A stretch of DNA of 64,000 nt from Seongchinamella unica (GTDB lineage: Bacteria; Pseudomonadota; Gammaproteobacteria; Pseudomonadales; Halieaceae), in the NCBI RefSeq assembly GCF_004354085.1, contig NZ_SMSE01000001.1:1355724-1419723 (forward strand), in the 5' to 3' direction. Below are positions 50,858 through 59,707 of this stretch, one piece after another. A program made the translations under genes and the position numbers. A model generated the notes under the pieces. The model was not told the origin of the DNA, ran no database searches, and saw only the letters and a program-made list of their open reading frames with translations. The stretch's first letter is position 1; the number at the start of each line of letters is the position of its first letter.

Positions 50858-51151
50858 ATGAAGAAAATTTTTGCCGCAGTCCTGGTGCTTTGCGCGTCAT
50901 CGGCCATGGCCGAGCCCGATATGGACAAATACAACAAGAGCTGCGCCGTCTGCCATGCAACCGGTGCCGCTAACGCGCCCAAAACCGGTGACGCGGCCGC
51001 CTGGGAACCACGCCTGGCCAAGGGTATGGACGTCCTGGTAGCGTCAGTCAACTCGGGCCTCAACGCCATGCCCCCCAAAGGAATGTGCTTCGACTGCTCC
51101 GATGAAGACTACAAGGCGATGATCGAGTTTATGTCCAAGCCCGCCGAGTGA
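50858..51151 (+). CDS. Cytochrome c5-like monoheme cytochrome
   Basis: 97-residue periplasmic cytochrome. The signal peptide MKKIFAAVLVLCASSAMA is cleaved before E19. The heme site is C29-x-x-C32-H33 (SCAVCHATG). The axial methionine is likely in NAMPPKGMCFDCSDEDY, where a second cysteine pair (C-F-D-C) matches the extra disulfide of cytochrome c5. I chose the ATG at 50858 with GAGGTG upstream over the long open frame starting at 50588. It pairs with the cytochrome c4 gene downstream. Confidence 0.9.
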   Translation: MKKIFAAVLVLCASSAMAEPDMDKYNKSCAVCHATGAANAPKTGDAAAWEPRLAKGMDVLVASVNSGLNAMPPKGMCFDCSDEDYKAMIEFMSKPAE

Positions 51152-51187
51152 TTCGGCGGTCTCACCCACGAACAATCTGGAACGAAC

Positions 51188-51811
51188 ATGAAGAACGTTG
51201 TAATCCTGGCCAGCCTGCTGCTGGGCCTGAGCCAAGCCACCGCCGCCCAGACGGGCGATGCAGCCAACGGCAAGGAACTGTCGGTAACCTGCAGTGCCTG
51301 TCACGGGGCCGATGGCAACAGCGCAGCGCCGACCTTCCCCAAACTGGCGGGCCTCGGTGAGAAATACCTGCTAAAGCAGATGATAGACATTCGCGATGGT
51401 GCCCGCCCCGTGCCCACCATGGTCGGCCAGGTCGATAACATGAGCGATCAGCAGCTGGCGGATCTGGCGGCGTTTTACGCCAGCCAGGCCCGCTCCGGTG
51501 GCCAGGCTGATCCCGATCTGGTCGCCCTGGGCGAGAAGGTCTACCGCTCAGGGGTTGCCGAGCGCAAGGTGGCCGCCTGTACCGCCTGTCACTCACCCAA
51601 CGGCAAGGGTAATGCCCCCGCCGGCTTCCCGGCGCTGGCGGGCCAGCATGCGGATTATATCGCGGCCCAGCTCAAGGCCTATCGCAAAGGCTACGAGGAT
51701 GAGTCAGGTCGCACCAACGACGGTGATACCATGATTATGCGCACCACGGCCTTCGGTTTGTCCGACAAGGAAATCGAGGCAGTCGCGAGCTACGCATCCG
51801 GCCTCAAGTAA
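51188..51811 (+). CDS. Cytochrome c4 (diheme)
   Basis: 207-residue periplasmic diheme cytochrome that can feed terminal oxidases. Signal peptide 1-20 ends in ATAA. Two cytochrome c domains follow, with hemes at C35-x-x-C38-H39 (TCSACHG) and C131-x-x-C134-H135 (ACTACHS). Each domain has a Met-ligand region (GARPVPTMVG and GDTMIMRTTAFGL). It is a plausible donor to the aa3 oxidase encoded at 39-43 kb. A terminator follows 16 bp after the stop. Confidence 0.95.
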   Translation: MKNVVILASLLLGLSQATAAQTGDAANGKELSVTCSACHGADGNSAAPTFPKLAGLGEKYLLKQMIDIRDGARPVPTMVGQVDNMSDQQLADLAAFYASQARSGGQADPDLVALGEKVYRSGVAERKVAACTACHSPNGKGNAPAGFPALAGQHADYIAAQLKAYRKGYEDESGRTNDGDTMIMRTTAFGLSDKEIEAVASYASGLK

Positions 51812-51828
51812 TGTACTGCTGGACCTAA

Positions 51829-51855
51829 AAAGGTGGCAATTTGCCGCCTTTTTTT
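51829..51855 (+). terminator. Rho-independent terminator after cytochrome c4
   Basis: AAAGGTGGCAA (51829-51839) pairs with TTGCCGCCTTT (51841-51851), allowing one G-U pair, and the T-run extends to 51855. It separates the cytochrome genes from dsbA. Confidence 0.88.
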
Positions 51856-51925
51856 ATCGCTGAGCGAACCCGTTATCCGATTGGTGGTCTCAGTTGAGCG
51901 AGCAAACCAAGGAGAAGCCTAAGCA

Positions 51926-52558
51926 ATGTTCAAACGAATACTGACCGTACTGTCCCTGTGCCTGGTGTCTTTCACTGCCATGGCCGAGGAGGCTTATGTC
52001 GCCGGTAAACATTACGACGTCATCAGTCCTGCCATACGAACCGCGGATCCGTCCACAATCGAAGCGGCGGAGTTTTTCTGGTATGGCTGCAGCCACTGCT
52101 ACAACTTCGAGCCGATGATAAGCCAGTGGAAAAAGACCCTGGATGAGGACGTGAACTTCCGCGGCATTCCCGCCATGTGGGGCGGCGCGATGGAATTACA
52201 CGCCAGGGCTTACTATACCGCGCGAGTGTTGAAGGCCGAGGACAGGCTGGACACCGCGATGTTCCAGGCGCTCAACGTGGATCGCAAACCGCTGCGCTCG
52301 GAAAATGAAATCGCCGAGCTGTTTGCCGCCAACGGCGTGGCCGAGGAAGACTTTCACAAGGCCTTTAACTCCTTTGGGGTCAGTAGCCAGGTCCGCCAGG
52401 CCAACTCGACAGCGCGGGCCGCCAAGATTACCGGTACTCCCTCGATGATGGTAAATGGCAAGTACCTCATCACGGCCCGCAAGGCGGGTGGACTGGGCAA
52501 CATGCTCAAGGTCGCCGATTTCCTGATTGCCAAGGAGCGCGCTGCCCAGGGCGGTTAG
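51926..52558 (+). CDS. dsbA: Thiol:disulfide interchange protein DsbA
   Basis: 210-residue periplasmic oxidoreductase that introduces disulfides. The signal peptide ends in FTAMA (residue 20). The active site is C55-S-H-C58 in WYGCSHCYNFEP, where the common form is CPHC. The cis-proline loop reads ITGTPSMMVNGKYL. AAGGAG precedes the ATG. It follows cytochrome c4 as in Pseudomonas, with its own terminator at 52582-52604. Confidence 0.94.
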   Translation: MFKRILTVLSLCLVSFTAMAEEAYVAGKHYDVISPAIRTADPSTIEAAEFFWYGCSHCYNFEPMISQWKKTLDEDVNFRGIPAMWGGAMELHARAYYTARVLKAEDRLDTAMFQALNVDRKPLRSENEIAELFAANGVAEEDFHKAFNSFGVSSQVRQANSTARAAKITGTPSMMVNGKYLITARKAGGLGNMLKVADFLIAKERAAQGG

Positions 52559-52581
52559 GCTAAACTGGAGCAGGCATCAAG

Positions 52582-52604
52582 GCCCGGCATTTGCCGGGCT
52601 TTTT
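52582..52604 (+). terminator. Rho-independent terminator after dsbA
   Basis: GCCCGGCA (52582-52589) and TGCCGGGC (52592-52599) form a perfect stem followed by five T residues. It lies 24 bp after dsbA and 14 bp before the convergent cysteine synthase stop. Confidence 0.9.
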
Positions 52605-52617
52605 CGTGAAAGCGCCG

Positions 52618-53625
52618 TTATATTTTCAGCCACTCGGGTACGGGCAATCCCTTGTTCTCCAGGAACACCGGATTGAACAGCTTGCTCTGGTAGCGGTTGC
52701 CGTAGTCACAGAGAATGGTGACGATGGTGTGCCCCGGACCCAGCTCCCGGGCCAGTTTTACCGCCCCGGCGATGTTAATGCCCGAAGAGCCCCCCAGGCA
52801 CAATCCTTCGTGGCGCAGCAGGTCAAAGATGTAGGGTAGAGCCTCCTCATCGGTAATGGTAAAGGCGCTGTCTACCTTGGCCTCGGCCACATTGCCGGTG
52901 ACGTGATTAATACCCACCCCTTCGACAATGGAGCCGCCGTCACTGGGGGCCAGGTCGCCGTGCTTGAAATAGCTGCACAGGGACGCGCCGGCCGGGTCCG
53001 CGATGCCAATGCGGACGCTCGGGTTCTTGTCCTTGAGGGCGGTGGATACGCCGGCCAGGGTGCCGCCGGTGCCTACCGCACAAATAAACCCGTCCACCTT
53101 GCCGCCGGTTTGTTGCCAGATCTCCCGGCCGGTGGTCCGGGCGTGTATGGCCATATTGGCCGGGTTGTCGAACTGTCTGGCCCAGATTGCCCCGTGAGGC
53201 TCTTTGGCGGCGAGTTTCTGCGCCAGCCGCTCGGCGGTGTGGATGTAGTGGTTGGGATCGGAATAGGAGGTTGCGCCCACCAGGTGCAGGTCGGCGCCGA
53301 GCAGTTCCAGCGAGTCGATTTTCTCCTTGCTCTGGGTGATGGGCATGACCACCGTGCTCTGGTAGCCCAGGGCATTGGCGAGCAGGGTCAGGCCTATACC
53401 GGTATTGCCCGCGGTGCCCTCGACGATGCGGCCACCGGGCTGCAACTCACCGGCCTCTTCTGCGGCCCGGATGATGCCCAGTGCCGTGCGATCCTTGACC
53501 GAGCCACCCGGGTTGAGAAATTCCGCTTTGCCGAGAATGGTACACCCGGTTTGCTCGGATACCTGCTTGAGGTGGAGCAGGGGGGTATTGCCAATAAGCT
53601 GGGTGACGTCCTGGGCGGTATGCAC
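52618..53625 (-). CDS. Cysteine synthase (O-acetylserine sulfhydrylase family)
   Basis: 335-residue fold-type II PLP enzyme that makes cysteine from O-acetylserine and sulfide. The N-terminal IGNTPLLHLKQVS and the PLP lysine K44 in NPGGSVKDRTA are standard. The serine-loop reads EGTAGNTGIGL rather than the EPTSGNTGI of classical CysK, a variant typical of a distinct branch also found in fungi. The phosphate loop is GTGGTLAGVS. I leave the symbol blank because CysK and CysM names are used inconsistently for this branch. Confidence 0.9.
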   Translation of the reverse strand: MHTAQDVTQLIGNTPLLHLKQVSEQTGCTILGKAEFLNPGGSVKDRTALGIIRAAEEAGELQPGGRIVEGTAGNTGIGLTLLANALGYQSTVVMPITQSKEKIDSLELLGADLHLVGATSYSDPNHYIHTAERLAQKLAAKEPHGAIWARQFDNPANMAIHARTTGREIWQQTGGKVDGFICAVGTGGTLAGVSTALKDKNPSVRIGIADPAGASLCSYFKHGDLAPSDGGSIVEGVGINHVTGNVAEAKVDSAFTITDEEALPYIFDLLRHEGLCLGGSSGINIAGAVKLARELGPGHTIVTILCDYGNRYQSKLFNPVFLENKGLPVPEWLKI

Positions 53626-53677
53626 GCGTGTTCTCCGAAAAAATGCCCGCAGAGTATGCCACAGCCGCGTGTCCGGG

Positions 53678-54901
53678 TCAGGCTGTGCTGCGCCGGGTGA
53701 GGCGAAAGGCGGTGAGGCTCAGCAGGAACGCGCCCAGGGTGATCACAAACATGGCAACCAGCATCGGTTGCGGGCTGTCCCTGACCACGGTACCCACCAG
53801 AGCAGCGGCAAGGGCAGACAGGCCCATCTGGATAAAGCCCAGCAGGGCCGAGGCGGTGCCCGCGATATGGGGGAAGGGGGCGAGGGCCATGGCCATGGCG
53901 TGGGGCAGCACCAGGCCCATGCCGATGGCATACAGTGTCATGGGCAGCATCAGCACCCAGATGCTGTCGCGGTAGAGGCTGGCTCCCAGCCACATGATGG
54001 CGGCGGTGAGCAGGCACAGCACGGCACCGGTCAGCATGGTCTGCCGCGAATCATAGCGGGACGCCATGCGTGCACTGACCGCACTGCCGACAATGTAGCC
54101 GGCGACAGTGGTGAGAAAAACAAAGCCGAAGTACTGCACCGGAACACCCAGCATGTCGATGTAGACAAAACTGGCGGAAGAGAGGTACGCCATCAGCCCG
54201 GAGTAGATCAGGGCACTGGCCAGGGTGACGGCGAGGTACGCGCTGTCGCTGACCAGCAGGGCGTAGTTACGGGCGATGTTCACCGGGTGCAGACTCTGGC
54301 GCTGGGGCAGGGACTCAGCCAGGTACACCTGCAGCAGCAGGATCATCAGCAGCCCGTAGCAGGCGAGAAACAGGAAGATCACCGGCCAGGGCAATACCAG
54401 TAAGACAAAGCCGCCGAGGGTCGGCGCCACCGCCGGGCCCAGCGCCATCAGCATCGCTATCAATGACAGTGCCCGGGCGGCGCCCCGGGGGCCGAATACG
54501 TCGCGGGTGACCGTGCGGGCCAGGGTAGGACCGACGCAGGCACCGATGCCCTGCAGGAAGCGGAATGTCAGCAGTTCTTCAATGCTGGTGGACTGGGCGC
54601 AGCCGAAGCAGGCGACCACGAACACCAGGGTTCCGCCCAGCAGTACCGGCTTGCGGCCGAAACGGTCAGCCAGTGGGCCGCAGGCCAGGTGAAACACGGC
54701 GAACCCGGCCAGGTAGCTGCTCAGGGTGAGGTGCATGTGGCCAATGTCGGTGTCTAGCGCCCGCATCATCGACGGCATGGCGGGCAGGTACATATCGACA
54801 CTAAGGGGCCCCAGGGCAACCAGGGCCGCCAGCAGTGCCAGCAGCCAGGGGGAATCGGGTTTCAGGTATCGGTTGGCCATGGGCCGGGGAGGGTAGCCCA
54901 T
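53678..54901 (-). CDS. Bcr/CflA-type multidrug efflux MFS transporter
   Basis: 407-residue drug:H+ antiporter with twelve hydrophobic segments. The first helix text VALGPLSVDMYLPAMPSMMRAL (core LSVDMYLPAMP) is the hallmark of the Bcr/CflA group. Motif A is GPLADRFGRKPVLLGG and motif C-like GPAVAPTLGGFV follows. An ATG seven codons in (54880) is an equally good start; neither has a clear Shine-Dalgarno sequence. It lies between the SDR and the cysteine synthase on the same strand. Confidence 0.9.
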   Translation of the reverse strand: MGYPPRPMANRYLKPDSPWLLALLAALVALGPLSVDMYLPAMPSMMRALDTDIGHMHLTLSSYLAGFAVFHLACGPLADRFGRKPVLLGGTLVFVVACFGCAQSTSIEELLTFRFLQGIGACVGPTLARTVTRDVFGPRGAARALSLIAMLMALGPAVAPTLGGFVLLVLPWPVIFLFLACYGLLMILLLQVYLAESLPQRQSLHPVNIARNYALLVSDSAYLAVTLASALIYSGLMAYLSSASFVYIDMLGVPVQYFGFVFLTTVAGYIVGSAVSARMASRYDSRQTMLTGAVLCLLTAAIMWLGASLYRDSIWVLMLPMTLYAIGMGLVLPHAMAMALAPFPHIAGTASALLGFIQMGLSALAAALVGTVVRDSPQPMLVAMFVITLGAFLLSLTAFRLTRRSTA

Positions 54902-54921
54902 GGCAGGGGGTTAGGGAACTG

Positions 54922-55698
54922 TTACTTCTCGAACTTCATCACCGTCTTCCACCACAGCCCGGGTGCCAGGGTGCGCCAGAAATACAGGAGCTTGGCTTCG
55001 CTGGGGTAGATGATGTCCTTGTCTCTGGCCACCCCTTTCTCGATGGCGTCGATCATTTTCTCGGGATCGGCAAGCCGCCCCTTCTGCTTGGATTCCTTGA
55101 TGCTGCCGGGAGAATCGGTGTTGAGGGTCTGGTCCACCAGTGGGGTATTGACCGCCGGCGGGCAGACCAGGTGGGCGCGTACGCCGCTGTCACGGATTTC
55201 GTTCTGCAGGACCTCGATGTAGGCGTTAACCGCCGCCTTGGTGGCACAGTAGGCGCCCATTTTTGGCACCAGTGCCGTGCCCGCGATAGAGCCGAAGGCG
55301 ACTATGCGCCCACTGCTGCGCGCCTGCATTGACGGCAGGACCGCACGGACCATGTAGGTGGTACCGAAGTAATTGATACGGAATAACTGTTCCATGCCTT
55401 CGTGGCTGTGGTCGGCGAGGGCATGGGCGGGCATCAGCGCCGCCGCATGCACCAGCAGGTCAATCGGCCCCAGCTGTTCTTCGACCTGGGCGACCTTGGT
55501 GTTGACGTCTTCCAGGCTGGAGATATCGCAGTGAAAGGCGTGGAGGTTGTCGGATTCAGCCGCGGTGGCTGCCAGTCCCTGCTGGTTGACGTCGAAAATC
55601 GCCACCTGGGTGCCCCGGGCTGCCAACCTGCGCGCATAGATCTGGCCCATACCGCTGGCGCCCCCGGTGACGATGGCAACCTTGGCTGTTGTATCCAT
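54922..55698 (-). CDS. SDR family oxidoreductase
   Basis: 258-residue short-chain dehydrogenase from the ATG at 55698. Upstream codons to 55761 are non-homologous. The NAD(P)-binding loop is TGGASGMG (11-18), and D36 after the second strand (IFDVN) suggests NAD preference. The catalytic residues are S137, Y150 and K154 (YCATK). The usual NNAG motif reads VHAAA. Substrate is unknown; the C-terminal FWRTLAPGLWWKTVMKF helix could touch the membrane. It is downstream of an Lrp-type regulator. Confidence 0.9.
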   Translation of the reverse strand: MDTTAKVAIVTGGASGMGQIYARRLAARGTQVAIFDVNQQGLAATAAESDNLHAFHCDISSLEDVNTKVAQVEEQLGPIDLLVHAAALMPAHALADHSHEGMEQLFRINYFGTTYMVRAVLPSMQARSSGRIVAFGSIAGTALVPKMGAYCATKAAVNAYIEVLQNEIRDSGVRAHLVCPPAVNTPLVDQTLNTDSPGSIKESKQKGRLADPEKMIDAIEKGVARDKDIIYPSEAKLLYFWRTLAPGLWWKTVMKFEK

Positions 55699-55802
55699 AG
55701 GGTCTTGTCCCTTGACTGTTAACCAGTGGGACATAGTGAGACCGGACCTGGTGGGCATCAAGTCCCGAACCGGCCACCGGAAGTTGTAACTTCTTGCAGG
55801 CT

Positions 55803-56297
55803 TCAGTCCCTGAGCAGGGTGGTGTCATCGATGTGGTCCAGCGGTAATTCGGTGCGCTGTATCACGCGCCGCAGTTCAAAGCTGGAGTGGACACCGGTCA
55901 CGCCGGGAATTCGCGTCAGACGCCCCAGCAGAAACCTTTCGTAGTACTCCATATCGGCAACCACCGCCTTCAGCAGGTAGTCCGAGGACTGACCGGTGAC
56001 AACCGAGCATTCCATGACCTCCGGGTAGCTCATCACTTCTGCCTCGAAGGCCTCGAAGCGATCGGGCGTATGGCGGTCCATGCTGATGCCGATGTAAGCG
56101 GTGAGCTTGAGCCCGAGCATGGACTGGTTCAACAGGGTGACATGGGCACGGATCAGTCCCGACTCCTCCAGCCGTTTCACCCGGCGCGAGCAGGGGGTGG
56201 GCGAGAGCCCCACCAGGTCGGCCAGTTCCAGGTTGCTGATGCGGCCGTTGTGCTGCATGGCCTTGAGTATCTTGCGGTCTGTGCGATCGAGCTTCAT
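55803..56297 (-). CDS. Lrp/AsnC family transcriptional regulator
   Basis: 164-residue feast/famine regulator. An N-terminal helix-turn-helix (LDRTDRKILKAMQHNGRISN by ends, LELADLVGLSPTPCSRRVKRL as recognition region) is followed by the ligand-binding RAM domain (about 70-155, PEVMECSVVTGQSSDYLLKAVV). The start at 56297 is used because earlier codons to 56420 lack homology. It is divergent from leuA and upstream of the SDR gene, so it may control either. Confidence 0.9.
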   Translation of the reverse strand: MKLDRTDRKILKAMQHNGRISNLELADLVGLSPTPCSRRVKRLEESGLIRAHVTLLNQSMLGLKLTAYIGISMDRHTPDRFEAFEAEVMSYPEVMECSVVTGQSSDYLLKAVVADMEYYERFLLGRLTRIPGVTGVHSSFELRRVIQRTELPLDHIDDTTLLRD

Positions 56298-56612
56298 GGT
56301 TGCCTGTGGTCGTTCCCGGGCCAGGGTCCGGCAATAGTCGGTGTGGGCGATACTGCCGTTCTGCGTCCCTAATGAGTGATGTATACCAACTATAACGCTA
56401 TATTTGGGGAATAATTGCACAAAAACAAGGTTTCATTGCGATATTTGCAATCAATCACTCCCCCTGGATGACTATACTGTTCGCCAGGCTGAGACATCAC
56501 CCGCGCGAGACAGTCCGCCACAGTCACCCTCTCTGGCGAACTGCGCACCGCGCCCCACAAGGGCTTGCGCCCGCGGGTGAACAGCCACCAATAACCACAA
56601 ACCGGTGAGCAC
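56298..56612. promoter_or_regulatory. Divergent Lrp/leuA regulatory region with structured leuA leader
   Basis: 315-bp gap. A quasi-palindrome ATTGC-7-GCAAT (56435-56451) is a candidate operator for the Lrp-type regulator. TATACT (56473-56478) is a candidate leuA -10, with weak -35. Just downstream, TTCGCCAG (56480-56487) can pair with CTGGCGAA (56533-56540). CACCCGCG (56498-56505), inside that loop, can pair with CGCGGGTG (56572-56579) beyond it. The two stems interlock, so they form either a pseudoknot or mutually exclusive folds ending 33 nt before the leuA ATG. Confidence 0.45.
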
Positions 56613-58280
56613 ATGAGTAGCTTCGATCACAGCAAGTACAAATCCTTCCAGCCCCTGCGTAAAAGCGACCGCCGCTGGCCGGACCAGGTTATCGACAAGG
56701 CGCCCCTGTGGTGCTCGGTAGACCTGCGCGATGGCAACCAGGCCCTGATCGAGCCGATGACGGCGGCGCAGAAATCCCGCCTCTGGGACCAGCTGGTGAA
56801 GGTGGGTTTCAAGGAAATCGAGGTGGGTTTTCCCTCTGCTTCCAGCCATGACTACGAGTTCGTGCGCGAGTTGATCGAGAATGACCGTATTCCCGAGGAC
56901 GTCACCATCCAGGTGCTGGTGCAGGCGCGCAAGGAACTGATCGAGAAAACCTTCGAAGCGCTCAAGGGAGCGCGCCGGGCTGTGGTACACGTGTACAACT
57001 CAACCTCCATCGTGCAGCGTGAGCAGGTGTTCGGGCTGGACCGGCAGGGCATTATCGATATTGCCGTCAACGGCGCGACCCTGGTCCAGGAATGCGCGGC
57101 CCGCTATCCCGATACCGAATGGGTGTTTGAGTACTCACCGGAAAGCTTTACCGGCACCGAGGTGGATTTTGCGGTAGAGGTCTGTAACGCGGTTACCGCC
57201 GTGTGGCAGCCGACACCGGAACAGCCGGTGATCATCAACTTGCCGGCCACGGTGGAGATGAGCACACCTAACGTTTACGCTGACCAGATCGAGTGGTTCT
57301 GCGACCACGTCGACAATCGTGAGAGCCTGCTGATTTCGCTGCACACCCACAACGACCGCGGCTGTGCAGTTGCGGCAGCGGAGCTGGGCGTGATGGCCGG
57401 TGCCGACCGGGTGGAAGGCACCCTGATGGGCAACGGCGAGCGCACCGGCAATATGGACGTGGTCACCATGGCTATGAACCTCTACAGCCAGGGCGTGGAT
57501 CCCCGGCTGGACCTGGCCAATATGGACGAAATCATCCAGACGGTGAAAGAGTGTACCCAGCTGCCGGTGCACCCGCGCCACCCCTGGGCGGGAGAGCTGG
57601 TGTTTACGGCGTTTTCAGGCAGCCACCAGGACGCCATCAAGAAGTGCCTGGCCCGCCGCGACGAGAGCCGGGCCTGGGAAGTGGCCTACCTGCCGATAGA
57701 CCCGGCTGACATCGGTCGCTCCTACCAGGAGGTCATCCGCATCAACAGCCAGTCGGGCAAGGGTGGTATCGCCTACGTGCTGGAGCGGGATTACGGCTAC
57801 GACCTGCCGCGCTGGTTGCAGATCGATTTCAGTTCTGCGGTACAGGCCTATGCCGAGGAGCAGGAGACGGAGGTGGGTCCCGAGGCGATCTACGACCTTT
57901 TCCACCAGACCTATCTTTCCCAGGACAATGGCTGGCGGCTGGGCAACTACAGTCTCAGCCGTGAGGACAAGATCGACAAGCTGGAAATCGAATTGCTCAA
58001 CGGCGGTAGCCACGTCATCACCGGTACCGGTAACGGTGTGGTCGCAGCCTTTGTCGACGCCATGTCCTCGGTGATCGGTAAATCCATCGTCCTGGTGGAA
58101 TACTCCGAGCATGCCCTCAGCCAGAGTGCGGATGCCGAGGCTATCTGCTACATCCAGCTCAACATCGATGGCCAGCGCTGTTGTGGCGCCGGGCGCAGCC
58201 ACGACATCGTGCAGGCCTCCATGAACGGCATACTCAGCGCCATTAACAGCGCTGTGGGCGCAGAAAGCGTTGCCGCCTGA
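56613..58280 (+). CDS. leuA: 2-isopropylmalate synthase
   Basis: 555-residue first enzyme of leucine synthesis, condensing acetyl-CoA and 2-ketoisovalerate. It is the longer form used by Pseudomonas and actinobacteria. The catalytic TIM barrel shows WCSVDLRDGNQAL (metal aspartate), LHTHNDRGCAVAAAELG (by ends; metal histidines in HTHND) and GNGERTGNMD. The C-terminal LeuA dimer/regulatory domain (about 430-545) is present, so leucine feedback inhibition is expected. GGTGAG precedes the ATG. Confidence 0.97.
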   Translation: MSSFDHSKYKSFQPLRKSDRRWPDQVIDKAPLWCSVDLRDGNQALIEPMTAAQKSRLWDQLVKVGFKEIEVGFPSASSHDYEFVRELIENDRIPEDVTIQVLVQARKELIEKTFEALKGARRAVVHVYNSTSIVQREQVFGLDRQGIIDIAVNGATLVQECAARYPDTEWVFEYSPESFTGTEVDFAVEVCNAVTAVWQPTPEQPVIINLPATVEMSTPNVYADQIEWFCDHVDNRESLLISLHTHNDRGCAVAAAELGVMAGADRVEGTLMGNGERTGNMDVVTMAMNLYSQGVDPRLDLANMDEIIQTVKECTQLPVHPRHPWAGELVFTAFSGSHQDAIKKCLARRDESRAWEVAYLPIDPADIGRSYQEVIRINSQSGKGGIAYVLERDYGYDLPRWLQIDFSSAVQAYAEEQETEVGPEAIYDLFHQTYLSQDNGWRLGNYSLSREDKIDKLEIELLNGGSHVITGTGNGVVAAFVDAMSSVIGKSIVLVEYSEHALSQSADAEAICYIQLNIDGQRCCGAGRSHDIVQASMNGILSAINSAVGAESVAA

Positions 58281-58282
58281 GC

Positions 58283-59632
58283 CTAATAGGGGTGGCGCCG
58301 GAAGTAGTCCTGCGCTGCCGCCTTCACTTTGCCCGAGAGGTAAAGGGTGGAGACCATGGTCGGTATGGCCATGATCGCGTAGGCGCCCGAAATCAGGTTG
58401 AACACCACGTCGAGGCTGACGGTAGCGCCGAACACAATGGTCGCCAGAAAAAACCAGCGGTAATGGTGCTGTATTTCAGCGCCGACCAGAAAGCCAAAGC
58501 ACTTGGCACCGTAATACCAGCAGGCAAACATGGTGGTGCTGCTCAACAGCAGGGTGACCACGATGAGCAAACCGGTCCCCACGTTGCCCAGCTCCGCATG
58601 GAACGCGTTGGCGGTCAGCGTCACCCCGGACAGCTCTCCCGGTTCCTGCCAGGTGCCGGCCAGCAGAATGACGATGGCGGTACAGGTGCAGACAATCAGG
58701 GTATCGGCGATCGGTCCCAGCATGGCTACCAGTCCCTCGCGGATGGGCTCATTGGTGCGGGCCGCACCGTGTGCCATCACCTCTGTGCCCAGCCCGGCCT
58801 CGTTCGAAAACACCCCGCGGCTGACGCCTATCAACACCACACCGAGAAGGCCGCCGCCGACTGCGGTCGGGTTGAATGCTTCGGTCACAATAAGCGAGAG
58901 AATGGCCGGTACCTCGGTAATGTTGATAGCGATCATGAACAGGGTCATGCCCATGTAAATGGCAATCATCAGCGGCAGCACCGCCTCCGCCACCCGGGCC
59001 ACCCGTCGCAGGCCACCAAAGATAACCAGGCCGACCACCGTGGCCATCACCAGGCCCAGCACCAGGTTGCCCATGGGGCTGGGTTCGCCAATCATCCCGC
59101 TCTGGCGAATCAGTGCACTGAGCTGGTTGGCCTGGAACATGGGCAGGGTGCCGATCAGGCCCATCAGCGAAAACAAAATGGCCAGCGGGTAAAAGACCCG
59201 GGGCATGGCCTCGCGAATGACATATTGCGGGCCGCCCTGCAGCTGTCCCAGGCTGTCGCTACCGCGGTACATCACCCCCAGCGAACAGGTGAAAAACTTG
59301 GTAGCCACACCGACCAGCGCCGACATCCACATCCAGAACACCGCGCCGGGCCCCCCGGCGACGATGGCCAGCGCCACGCCGGAGATGTTGCCCAGCCCCA
59401 TGGTGCCGGACAGGGCTGCAGCCAGTGCCTGGCGGTGGCTTAATTCGCCGGGCTGGTCCGGGCTGTCGTACTTGCCGGTTAGCAGGCCGAAGGCGTGGCC
59501 GAAATGACGGTAGGGGAGAAATCGTGAGTAGAAGGCAAAAAACAGGCCCCCGCCGAGCAGCAGAATGACCGTGGGAGTGCCCCACACGGCGTTGGCGAAT
59601 TGGACGGAGTAATACTCCAGCGTTTCGATCAC
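58283..59632 (-). CDS. Alanine/glycine:cation symporter
   Basis: 449-residue Na+:alanine symporter (AGCS family) with about eleven hydrophobic segments. Family text: GTMGLGNISGVALAIVAGGPGAVFWMW (core GNISGVALAI), SLGVMYRG, SRGVFSNEAGLGTEVMAHGAA (core FSNEAGLGT) and FWYYGAKC-like ACWYYGAKCFGFL. It converges on leuA with a 2-bp gap. It imports alanine or glycine with Na+, consistent with a marine sodium economy. Confidence 0.94.
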   Translation of the reverse strand: MIETLEYYSVQFANAVWGTPTVILLLGGGLFFAFYSRFLPYRHFGHAFGLLTGKYDSPDQPGELSHRQALAAALSGTMGLGNISGVALAIVAGGPGAVFWMWMSALVGVATKFFTCSLGVMYRGSDSLGQLQGGPQYVIREAMPRVFYPLAILFSLMGLIGTLPMFQANQLSALIRQSGMIGEPSPMGNLVLGLVMATVVGLVIFGGLRRVARVAEAVLPLMIAIYMGMTLFMIAINITEVPAILSLIVTEAFNPTAVGGGLLGVVLIGVSRGVFSNEAGLGTEVMAHGAARTNEPIREGLVAMLGPIADTLIVCTCTAIVILLAGTWQEPGELSGVTLTANAFHAELGNVGTGLLIVVTLLLSSTTMFACWYYGAKCFGFLVGAEIQHHYRWFFLATIVFGATVSLDVVFNLISGAYAIMAIPTMVSTLYLSGKVKAAAQDYFRRHPY

Positions 59633-59707
59633 GTTGTTCAGTCCGGGACAGGAATTTCTGGGGACAGTAGCATAGCCGGCCTGCCATTACCCCGATAAAC
59701 TGGCCCC

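Noticed and set aside
56469-56612. Possible leader peptide frame before leuA, ATG in GGATGACT to TGA just before the leuA start
   Set aside because: No Shine-Dalgarno sequence, its ATG overlaps the likely -10 and it has few leucine codons, so a classic attenuator peptide is not supported.
58292-59443. 383-codon plus-strand open frame opposite the alanine symporter gene
   Set aside because: Antisense shadow with biased His/Gln/Gly composition; the opposite strand encodes a clear AGCS transporter.
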